A DNA stretch of 12,273 bases from the NCBI GenBank assembly GCA_025055355.1, contig JANWYM010000067.1, positions 1 through 12,273 of the forward strand. Direction: 5' to 3'. Shown here piece after piece: positions 6,701 to 12,273 of the stretch; position 1 is the first letter of the stretch; every line of letters starts with the position of its first letter. The stretch is from Abditibacteriales bacterium. Lineage in GTDB: Bacteria; Armatimonadota; Abditibacteriia; Abditibacteriales; JANWYM01. Under the pieces are notes generated by a model. That model was not told the origin of the DNA. It made no database searches and saw only the letters and a program-made list of their open reading frames with translations. Made by a program: the position numbers and the translations under genes.

Positions 6701-6707
6701 AAGGAGG
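6701..6707 (+). promoter_or_regulatory. Ribosome binding site deciding the porin start
   Basis: AAGGAGG with GGAG continuing, four bases before ATG 6712. It rules out the in-frame extension back to 6463, which overlaps the CocE gene. Confidence 0.8.
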
Positions 6708-6711
6708 AGCA

Positions 6712-7878
6712 ATGAAAAGAGCCATTGTCGGAGTCGTTGTCGTGCTATGGGGTCTGACGGGGACAGTCGCCTGGGGCGGGGAGGGAGAAGGTTGGCTGAA
6801 AGACGTGAAAATCAGCGGCTTTGCCGACTTCTACTACGAATACAACTTCAACCGCCCTCCCAACGTGGACCGCGTCCGCAACCGTGGGAGAAGGAAGCCG
6901 GAGTTTATAGACCCGGTGGGCGTGGAGAACGTGTTGCGCAACTTTGACTTCAAGCACAGCGAGATCGCCTTCAGCCTCGCGGAAATCGTCATCGAGAAGC
7001 CGGCGACCTCCATCGGCTTCCGCCTTGACCTGAACGTGGGGCGCACCACCGACTGGGTGCATAACCTGGAACCGGGCGGACGAGATTGGCGGTTCATCCA
7101 ACAGGCGTTTCTAACGATTCCTGTGAAGAGCAAGTTCGGCGACAAAATTGACGTGGGGAAGTTCGTCACCCACCACGGCGCGGAGGTCATCGAGAGCAAG
7201 GACAATTACAACTACACGCGCGGCTTGCTGTTCGCATGGGCAATTCCTTACTATCACGCCGGTGTGCGCTACTGGCGTTACGCGAACCAGGAGCAGACCA
7301 ATTTTCTCTGCCTCCACCTCTACAACGGCTGGAACACTGTCGTTGACAACAACGGCAGCAAGAGTTTCGGCTTCATGTATGGCTTTAAGCCCTCGGAGAA
7401 GACGACGGTGGTAAAGAACATCACTCTCGGCAAAGAGCCGGTGGCGCTGGGCAGAAACTTGCGGGCGACTCTCAGCGGCAACCGCTTCCTCTCTGATACC
7501 CTCATCACCTACGCCGCCAACGACAAAACAACTTATGTGCTGAACATTGACTACGGGCGGCAGAGCAACACCCGCAGCACGCTGGGCGCCTCTCACGCGA
7601 CGTGGTATGGCGTGGCAGGCTACCTGCGGCGCGTTCTGGACGACAAGCGGGCGTGGGTGGTGCGCCTTGAATGGTTCCGCGACAAGGATGGTTTCTCAAC
7701 GGGCGTGGCGCAAACGCTGCGCGAGGTGACGCTGACCTACGAAATCAAGCAGAACAAAAACCTTCTGTGGCGGATTGAAGCCCGCTACGATAGGTCCAGC
7801 AACCCCGTATTCCTCAATCGCGGCACCACGAAGAAGAGTCAGACCACGCTTGCCATCGGCACGGTGGCGACGTTCTAA
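6712..7878 (+). CDS. Outer-membrane beta-barrel porin (BBP2/OmpL-like)
   Basis: This 388-residue protein has a Sec signal peptide: MKR, then the hydrophobic core IVGVVVVLWGLTG, with probable cleavage after Ala-Trp-Gly at residues 20-22. The mature part is a run of amphipathic strands rich in Tyr, Trp, Phe, Asn and Gly, for example ISGFADFYYEYNFN at 33-46, and ends in VATF with a C-terminal Phe, the outer-membrane barrel signal. The opening strand, the internal FIQQAFLTIPVKSKFGDKIDVGKF and the HHGAEVIE stretch fit the putative beta-barrel porin-2 group. It would let small solutes through the outer membrane; specificity is unknown. ATG is placed by AAGGAGG. It lies between the CocE gene (118-base gap) and a repeat-rich intergenic region and may have its own promoter. 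The barrel call is firm; the exact family is moderate. Confidence 0.85.
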   Translation: MKRAIVGVVVVLWGLTGTVAWGGEGEGWLKDVKISGFADFYYEYNFNRPPNVDRVRNRGRRKPEFIDPVGVENVLRNFDFKHSEIAFSLAEIVIEKPATSIGFRLDLNVGRTTDWVHNLEPGGRDWRFIQQAFLTIPVKSKFGDKIDVGKFVTHHGAEVIESKDNYNYTRGLLFAWAIPYYHAGVRYWRYANQEQTNFLCLHLYNGWNTVVDNNGSKSFGFMYGFKPSEKTTVVKNITLGKEPVALGRNLRATLSGNRFLSDTLITYAANDKTTYVLNIDYGRQSNTRSTLGASHATWYGVAGYLRRVLDDKRAWVVRLEWFRDKDGFSTGVAQTLREVTLTYEIKQNKNLLWRIEARYDRSSNPVFLNRGTTKKSQTTLAIGTVATF

Positions 7879-7920
7879 TCTTTTCAAGACTCAACCTTTG
7901 CGCTTCGCGCTTCTTTCCCT

Positions 7921-7990
7921 CCTCGATTGATCGAGGGCATCGCCCGCAGGAAGCGGAGGGGATGGCTGCGCTCCGCTCGCTATGACAGGC
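7921..7990. repeat. Hairpin and half-unit of a REP-like palindromic repeat
   Basis: cctcgattgatcgagg (7921-7936) is a self-complementary hairpin 42 bases after the porin stop. Directly after it, ggaggggatggctgcgct...ctcgctatgacaggcg (about 7955-7990) matches the right half of the palindromic unit at 9281-9317 (gggggatggcttcgctgc...ctcgccatgacgg). On the reverse strand this family yields spurious short peptides beginning like CHSERSAAIPS. It contains no gene. Confidence 0.6.
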
Positions 7991-8020
7991 GCTTTCGAAG
8001 AGAGCAAAACGCAAAAGTAG

Positions 8021-8254
8021 AGTTACGCCGTTGCCCGCCCTGTTTGGGGCGATTTCCTCAATAACATCCTCCAAAGTTACGCGGTTGCGGAGACCTTCTT
8101 TCCCCTCCCCCAACCCTTCCCCCAAGGGGAGGGGAGTTCCCCTTGGGGTTGCCGCAACGAAAAAAGCCTGATTTTGAGGGGCAAAAAGCCCCCACGAGCC
8201 GCTCCTGTGATCCCCTTGGGGGAGGGGAAAGAGAATGAGTGCAACTGCGTAACT
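8021..8254. repeat. Imperfect inverted-repeat element with three copies of a 14-mer
   Basis: The 14-mer agttacgcNgttgc occurs at 8021-8034 and 8075-8088 in direct orientation, and inverted at 8241-8254. The copies at 8075 and 8241 are the ends of a larger inverted repeat. Nine bases inside each lies an exact 16-base inverted match, ctttcccctcccccaa (8098-8113) with ttgggggaggggaaag (8216-8231). The arms are therefore 39 bases each (8075-8113 and 8216-8254) around a 102-base centre. The centre holds a perfect 11-bp hairpin (8120-8130 with 8138-8148, 7-base loop) and ggggc-aaaaa-gcccc (8178-8192). No ORF, no transposase and no obvious target-site duplication were seen. Together with 7921-7990 this accounts for most of the 7879-8330 gap. 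Confidence 0.7.
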
Positions 8255-8273
8255 CCTGATCCTCTCTCCGGCG

Positions 8274-8302
8274 TTGCATTCCTCCCGTGGCTGTGCTACA
8301 AT
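8274..8302 (+). promoter_or_regulatory. Sigma70-like promoter of the TIM-barrel gene
   Basis: TTGCAT (8274-8279), a 17-base spacer ending in TGC, then TACAAT (8297-8302): an extended -10 at ideal spacing from a half-matching -35. The predicted start near 8309 gives a leader of about 22 bases that contains the Shine-Dalgarno. This is the best promoter in the window. Confidence 0.6.
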
Positions 8303-8330
8303 CTATCGTCGCGTGCGAGGAAGGTGACCC

Positions 8331-9197
8331 ATGAAATTAGCCGTGGCGGGGTTATTGCCGGCAGATTTAAGCAAGGTGGACGATGAAGTGGCGTGGCGGG
8401 TGCGGGCGGCAGGGTTCGCTGGGTGCAGTTGTTTTTTCGCGGATCCTACCGCGTGGGCGGAGGCAGCGCTCGACCGCTTGCGCGACACCCTGCATCGCGC
8501 CGGGGTCGCTGTCGCGCAGGTCAACGCGCACTACGAATGCTTAGTTCATCCCGATGCATCGTTGCGCCGGCAAGGTATCGCTACGCTGCAAGCCGCTGTA
8601 AGAGTGTGTCAACGGCTTCAAGGGGATAACCTCTACGTGCGCCCCGGTTCGATGAACCCCAACGGACACTGGCTGCCCCATCCTGCCAATCACGCGCCCG
8701 AAACGCTTGACCGCCTCGTGGACAGTTTGCAACGCGTAGCGGCGGTGGCGGAGGATGCGGGCGTGACGTTGGCGCTTGAAGGTCACACTGTTTCGCCGCT
8801 GGATACACCGCAAATTGTGCGCGAGGTGATTGACCGCGTGGGGTCGCCCGCGCTTAAGTTCAACTGCGATTACGTCAACTTCATCAGTGGCGTACAGGAC
8901 GTTTACCACTCGCGCCGCGTCATTGACCGCTTGTTCGACACCTTAGGGGATGTAACCTGGGCGGTGCACGCGAAGGACGCAGACATCGAAGACCGCCACG
9001 TCCTGCACATCAGCGAAGTGGTCCCAGGGCGCGGGCGGATGGACTTGGGCTACATGCTGCAACGGTTCGCGGCGGCGCGACCGGAGGGGTTCGTCATTAT
9101 TGAGCATCTGCCTGATGACAAAATCCCTGAGGCGCGGGACGCGTTGCTGCGGGCGGCAGAAGCAGCAGGAGTGATATGGTCGGAGGGCGAAAGTTAG
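8331..9197 (+). CDS. Sugar-phosphate isomerase/epimerase-like TIM-barrel protein (AP endonuclease 2 fold)
   Basis: A 288-residue xylose-isomerase-like TIM barrel (COG1082), the usual length for the family. The four metal ligands expected in this fold are visible: Glu150 (LALEGH), Asp180 (FNCDYVN), His213 (WAVHAKD) and Glu258 (IIEHLP). Relatives isomerise or epimerise keto sugars, inositols or hydroxypyruvate, often with Mn2+ or Mg2+; the substrate here is not identifiable. No signal peptide is evident, so it is cytoplasmic. ATG follows AAGGTG (8321-8326) by four bases and lies 28 bases after the predicted -10. A downstream SDR gene is in the same direction but is separated by about 340 bases of repeats. 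A joint sugar-oxidation/isomerisation pathway is possible but unproven. Confidence 0.9.
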   Translation: MKLAVAGLLPADLSKVDDEVAWRVRAAGFAGCSCFFADPTAWAEAALDRLRDTLHRAGVAVAQVNAHYECLVHPDASLRRQGIATLQAAVRVCQRLQGDNLYVRPGSMNPNGHWLPHPANHAPETLDRLVDSLQRVAAVAEDAGVTLALEGHTVSPLDTPQIVREVIDRVGSPALKFNCDYVNFISGVQDVYHSRRVIDRLFDTLGDVTWAVHAKDADIEDRHVLHISEVVPGRGRMDLGYMLQRFAAARPEGFVIIEHLPDDKIPEARDALLRAAEAAGVIWSEGES

Positions 9198-9221
9198 TGG
9201 TTAACGGTGGGGGACATTACA

Positions 9222-9313
9222 ATTGTCGTGGCAAGGAAGCGCAGCGGTAGCGGGGCACGCAGCGAAACAATCCCCTCCGCGGGGGATGGCTTCGCTGCGC
9301 TCGCCATGACGGC
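9222..9313. repeat. REP-like palindromic unit 1
   Basis: The core is an 18-base stem, 9258-9275 with 9282-9299 (16 of 18 positions pair). The outer ends gtcgtggcaagg (9225 on) and the reverse complement of ctcgccatgac (9300-9310) are also related. The right half (ggggatggcttcgctgcg, then ctcgccatgac) recurs at 7955-7985. On either strand it produces spurious short ORFs. Confidence 0.65.
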
Positions 9314-9334
9314 AGGCGGCAGCAGGCGCATGAG

Positions 9335-9401
9335 TGTCATGGCGAGGAGCGCAACGATGGCGAGGCAAGAAGCAAAGCCATCTCCTCCGCTCGCCCTGAC
9401 A
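9335..9401. repeat. REP-like palindromic unit 2
   Basis: tgtcatggcgag (9335-9346) is inverted as ctcgccctgaca (9390-9401), 11 of 12 matching. Inside are gcaacgatggcgagg and aagcaaagccatctcctccg, which match the body of unit 1. It lies 21 bases after unit 1 in the same gap. Confidence 0.65.
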
Positions 9402-9462
9402 TTTTCACCCGTTGCGGCGTCCCAAAAGGACATGACCGATCGTAGTGCAAAGCCGTTCCCCA

Positions 9463-9479
9463 GCCGACTTTGCGTCGGC
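9463..9479. repeat. Small hairpin upstream of the SDR gene
   Basis: gccgac (9463-9468) and gtcggc (9474-9479) form a perfect 6-bp stem with a 5-base loop. No U-tract follows. The remaining sequence to 9537 holds a ttgacca/ttgacct tandem (9516-9529) and no gene. Confidence 0.45.
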
Positions 9480-9537
9480 GAGAGGGCTGAGTGGTTGTGA
9501 TTCCACGACCCAGCGTTGACCATTGACCTCAACCGTT

Positions 9538-10281
9538 ATGAGGCGACTGCAAGACAAAGTGGCTGTGATCACTGGTGGGGCGCGGGGCATCGGGGCGGCG
9601 ACGGCGAAGTTGTTTGCGCAGGAGGGCGCGGGCGTGGTCATCGGCGACGTGCTGGAAGCCGAGGGCTGGGCGACCGTGCAGGAGATCAACGACGCGGGGG
9701 GGCGGGCGTGGTTCGTGCCGACGGACGTGAGCGATGAGATGCAGGCGCAGCACCTCATCGAGGAAGCCCTCAGCAAGTTCGGCAGGTTGGATATTCTCGT
9801 CAACAACGCGGGCGTGCTGCTGGGCGCGTTCACCGAGTTGGCGGAGTTCCCGTCCGAGTTGTGGGAACGCACGCTGGCGGTCAACCTCAGCGGTGCGTTT
9901 CACTGCGCGAAGCACGCGGCACGCTACATGACAACCGGGGGCGTGGTGTTGTTCGTGGCGTCGGGGGCGGGGGTGCGCGGGGGGAGTTCCTCGTATGCCT
10001 ACGGCGCGAGCAAAGGCGGCGTGCACGGCTTGGCGATGACGATGGAAGCGCACCTGCGCCCGCGTGGGATTCGCGTTCATGCCGTCTGCCCCAGCGGGAT
10101 TGCGACGGCGATGAAACTGCAAAACATCCGCGAGAGCGCGGAGCACGTGGGGCGCGATCCAGACGAAGCCCTCGCCGCCACGCAGCCGCAGTTGGGCGAC
10201 CCGCTGGGCGTGGCGCGCGTGCTACTGTTTTTGGCGTCGGACGAGGGGAGTTACGTAGTGGGAACGGTATTTACGCGGTAA
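9538..10281 (+). CDS. Short-chain dehydrogenase/reductase (classical SDR)
   Basis: This 247-residue Rossmann-fold oxidoreductase has NAD(P)-binding TGGARGIG at residues 12-19, Asp37 at the end of strand 2 (IGD, suggesting NAD(H) preference), NNAG at 89-92, Asn116, Ser142, and Tyr155-x3-Lys159 (YGASK). The catalytic tetrad is complete. Members oxidise or reduce hydroxyl/keto groups on sugars, steroids or acyl chains; the substrate is unknown. The start is ATG 9538, giving the normal MRRLQDKVAVITGG N-terminus; a TTG at 9523 is possible, and neither has a Shine-Dalgarno. The C-terminus is odd: instead of the usual GxxLxVDGG it ends YVVGTVFTR and stops, with codons for GRTGRE continuing in frame after the TAA. 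This could be a short variant or a lost tail. The tricorn-type gene begins 20 bases downstream, probably co-transcribed. Confidence 0.92.
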   Translation: MRRLQDKVAVITGGARGIGAATAKLFAQEGAGVVIGDVLEAEGWATVQEINDAGGRAWFVPTDVSDEMQAQHLIEEALSKFGRLDILVNNAGVLLGAFTELAEFPSELWERTLAVNLSGAFHCAKHAARYMTTGGVVLFVASGAGVRGGSSSYAYGASKGGVHGLAMTMEAHLRPRGIRVHAVCPSGIATAMKLQNIRESAEHVGRDPDEALAATQPQLGDPLGVARVLLFLASDEGSYVVGTVFTR

Positions 10282-10301
10282 GGCAGGACGGGGAGGGAGA
10301 T

Positions 10302-12273
10302 ATGCGCAAACTGTTGCTTGGTGTCATCGGTTTGATCGTCCTCATCATACCCTTGACGGCTCAGGAGGAGGCGTCGCGTCCCATCCGCTTTGCGCGGCAG
10401 CCGTCGTTGTCCCCCGATGGGAAAATGCTCGCGTTTTCCTATCAAGGCGACATCTGGACGGTGGCGGCGGAAGGGGGGACGGCGACCCGGTTGACGATTC
10501 ACGAGGCGCACGACCAACTGCCCGCGTGGTCGCCGGATGGGAAGTGGGTGGCGTTCTCATCGCGGCGCGAGGGGAATTACGACGTCTGGCTCATCCCCGC
10601 GACTGGTGGCAAGGCGCGGCAGTTGACGTTCCACTCAGCGGATGATTTAGTCAGTGGCTGGTCGCCCGATGGCAAGCAGGTTCTTTTCACCTCGGCGCGG
10701 GAGACGACGCGCTACCCGTCCATTTACACCGTCAACGTCGTCACAGGGGCGACGCGGTTGGTGGCGACGGACGAGGCGGCGCTGGCGAACGCCGCGTTTT
10801 CCCCCGACGGCGAGTTCATCGCCTGCACGCGGGGTGGGAGTTGGACGCGCAAGGGCTATCGCGGTAGCGCGAACGCCAACCTGATGCTCTTCCCCGCCGC
10901 AGGCGGCGCAGGCAAGTGGCTGACGAAAGACCCGGAAAACGAGCGCTGGGCCTTGTTCACCCCTGACGGGAAGGAGGTCTATTTCGTCAGCGACAAAGGC
11001 GGTGTTGCCAACCTCTGGCGCAAAAGCGTGGACGGCAAACGCGCCACGCCGGTCACGCGCTTCGACGACGGCAACCTGTTTTATCCCACGATGTCGCGCA
11101 ATGGCGAGCGCATCGTGTTCGAGCACAACTTCTCCCTGTGGTCGCTCTCCCCACCAGGCGGCGAGCCGACGGAACTCCGCATCTTCGCGCCCAGCGATGA
11201 CCGCACCAACACCCTGCGCCGCGAGACGTTCACCAGCGGCGCCCAGGAGGTCGCCCTCTCACCCGATGGCAAGCAACTGGCGTTCGTCGTGCACGGTGAA
11301 GTGTTCGTCCAGCCTCTCAGCGGCGGCGAGGCGACGCGCCTGACGGACACACCGCAGCGCGAGCAGGACATCGCCTGGTCGCCCGACGGCAAACTCCTCG
11401 CGTTCGTCTCCGACCGCAGCGGCAACAGGGACCTCTTCACCGTTGACGTGAAGACGAAACAAACCACCCAACTCACCCAAACGCCCGACATCGCCGAGCG
11501 CGCCCCGCAGTTCTCACCCGACGGGAAAACCATCGCGTTTTTACAGGGCTGGAACGGCACAGCCCTGGGCGTCATACCCGCCGAGGGCGGCGCGGTGCGC
11601 GTGCTCGTGCATGACCCGGCGATCGGGGGCGTCGCGTGGTCGCCCGACTCCCGCTGGATTGCCTTCCATCGCTTCAAGTCGCACACGGCGGGCGCGCTCG
11701 CCGATATTTTTGTCGTCAACGTCACCGACGGCACCCGCACGAACATCACGCGCTACCCGGTGGTCAACACCCGCCCCGTCTGGTCGAAGGACGGCAAGAG
11801 GCTCTTCTTCCTGTCCAACCGCACGACCCACACCAACCTGTGGAGCGTCACGTTGCAAGAAAAAGAGGAGGAAGACGACAGAGAACAACGGGGGACGACA
11901 GCGGACAAGGGACAAGCCGCCAGTCAACCCATCATCCTCGACTTTGAGGACATCCACCAACGCGCTCGACCCATCACCCGCATCGAAAGCAACATTAGCA
12001 ACTACGCGGTGGCGCCCGATGGGAAGACCATCGTCTTCACCATGAGCCAGTTGGGGCGCAGTGACCTGTGGCGGGTGGCGGCGGAGGGCGGCACGCCGAC
12101 GCGCCTGACGCACACGGGCGAAACGAGCAGCCACCTCGAGTTCGCGCCCGACGGGGCGAAGGTCATTTACTTGTCGGGTGGCAGCATCAAGAGCTTGCCA
12201 CTGACGGCATCCGCCCCGACGACCCTCGGTTTTTCCGTGCGCCTGGACATTGACACGCGCGCCGAGTTGCTCC
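10302..12273 (+). CDS. Tricorn-type protease, N-terminal propeller part (3' partial)
   Basis: The frame is open from ATG 10302 to the window end (657 residues). GGGAGG at 10291-10296 is the Shine-Dalgarno. Residues 1-20 form a signal peptide with probable cleavage after Leu-Thr-Ala, so the protein is exported, unlike archaeal tricorn. Thirteen TolB/PD40-type repeats of the form SPDGKxxAF follow, from Ser37-Pro-Asp-Gly to about residue 618. Thirteen blades equals the six plus seven of tricorn. An acidic linker (about 519-543) precedes IILDFEDIHQRARP, as in tricorn homologues. The segment FSVRLDIDTRAELL near 643-657 matches the family's transition toward the PDZ and S41 serine-peptidase domains, which should lie beyond the window. 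Its role is probably periplasmic or envelope peptide degradation. Without the catalytic domain in view, a TolB-like propeller protein is the alternative. Confidence 0.9.
   Translation, partial: MRKLLLGVIGLIVLIIPLTAQEEASRPIRFARQPSLSPDGKMLAFSYQGDIWTVAAEGGTATRLTIHEAHDQLPAWSPDGKWVAFSSRREGNYDVWLIPATGGKARQLTFHSADDLVSGWSPDGKQVLFTSARETTRYPSIYTVNVVTGATRLVATDEAALANAAFSPDGEFIACTRGGSWTRKGYRGSANANLMLFPAAGGAGKWLTKDPENERWALFTPDGKEVYFVSDKGGVANLWRKSVDGKRATPVTRFDDGNLFYPTMSRNGERIVFEHNFSLWSLSPPGGEPTELRIFAPSDDRTNTLRRETFTSGAQEVALSPDGKQLAFVVHGEVFVQPLSGGEATRLTDTPQREQDIAWSPDGKLLAFVSDRSGNRDLFTVDVKTKQTTQLTQTPDIAERAPQFSPDGKTIAFLQGWNGTALGVIPAEGGAVRVLVHDPAIGGVAWSPDSRWIAFHRFKSHTAGALADIFVVNVTDGTRTNITRYPVVNTRPVWSKDGKRLFFLSNRTTHTNLWSVTLQEKEEEDDREQRGTTADKGQAASQPIILDFEDIHQRARPITRIESNISNYAVAPDGKTIVFTMSQLGRSDLWRVAAEGGTPTRLTHTGETSSHLEFAPDGAKVIYLSGGSIKSLPLTASAPTTLGFSVRLDIDTRAELL
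11876..11916 (+). repeat. Short-repeat tract inside the tricorn linker codons
   Basis: Bases 11876-11916 are purine-rich with recurring gacag, ggaca and gggacaag units, related to the tandem ggacagg tract at 2371-2387. They encode the hydrophilic linker DREQRGTTADKGQ at about residues 526-538, between blades 11 and 12. The frame is kept. Confidence 0.45.

Noticed and set aside
6463..6711. N-terminal extension of the porin back to 6463
   Set aside because: It overlaps the CocE gene and would bury the signal peptide. AAGGAGG and a textbook signal sequence place the start at 6712.
7814..8125. A 103-codon minus-strand open frame over the repeat gap
   Set aside because: Much of it (CHSERSAAIPS-like) is translation of the palindromic repeat, and it overlaps the end of the porin. 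It is a known type of false ORF.
7921..8254. Possible CRISPR array or insertion sequence
   Set aside because: Repeat copies are unequal in spacing and orientation, there are no regular spacers, and no transposase or cas gene is in the window.
9218..9223. A TACAAT that could be a -10 for the SDR gene
   Set aside because: There is no convincing -35 at 16-18 bases, and it lies over 300 bases from the SDR start with repeats between.
9207..9532. Open frames on both strands between the TIM-barrel and SDR genes
   Set aside because: They consist of palindromic repeat units and lack ribosome binding sites and domain features.
1..12273. A new defence, secretion or biosynthetic system
   Set aside because: Every large gene falls in a known housekeeping or accessory family and no co-directional set has the signature of such a system. 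The adjacency hypothesis for LOG/COG1058/HAD is the most that can be supported.

Overview
This GC-rich, gene-dense window encodes ten recognisable genes, nine on the plus strand and one on the minus strand. No rRNA, tRNA, CRISPR array, transposase or phage gene was seen. A signal-peptide-bearing outer-membrane beta-barrel porin points to a diderm bacterium. Clear Shine-Dalgarno sites precede most genes. The mix of a CocE-type hydrolase, a TIM-barrel sugar-phosphate isomerase-like protein, an SDR and a tricorn-type protease, with many short palindromic intergenic repeats, resembles environmental Armatimonadota such as Fervidibacter-like bacteria. That assignment is inference from gene style, not from a marker gene.

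Bases 1-3825 form a co-directional block. It holds the 3' part of a LOG-family nucleotide phosphoribohydrolase, a standalone COG1058 (CinA N-terminal) protein, a HAD phosphatase of the beta-phosphoglucomutase type, and a CPBP membrane protease with a helical, TPR-like N-terminal region. LOG and COG1058 chemistry could act in series (ADP-ribose to AMP to adenine plus ribose 5-phosphate), which would make this a small nucleotide-turnover cluster; this is a hypothesis. A strong hairpin lies between the first two genes, a three-hairpin cluster between the second and third, and a heptamer-type repeat between the third and fourth. The HAD/CPBP junction looks as if one base is missing or a ribosomal slip occurs in a six-C run.

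Bases 3896-4381 hold a convergent minus-strand gene for a small membrane-anchored protein of unknown function. Divergent from it is a large CocE/NonD serine hydrolase (4596-6593) with a complete catalytic set and an extra C-terminal domain, followed by the porin (6712-7878).

Bases 7879-8330 are a repeat-rich gap with an approximately 180-bp imperfect inverted-repeat element and, at its end, a good sigma70-like promoter for the TIM-barrel protein (8331-9197). A second repeat gap (9198-9537) holds two palindromic REP-like units. Then follow a short-chain dehydrogenase with an unusual C-terminus (9538-10281) and, 20 bases later and probably in the same operon, a secreted tricorn-type protease (10302 to the window end) of which only the signal peptide and 13 propeller blades are in view.

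I found no convincing new defence, mobile or biosynthetic system. The most unusual features are the HAD/CPBP junction, the inverted-repeat element, and a family of heptamer-like short repeats that also appears inside the coding sequence of the tricorn linker.
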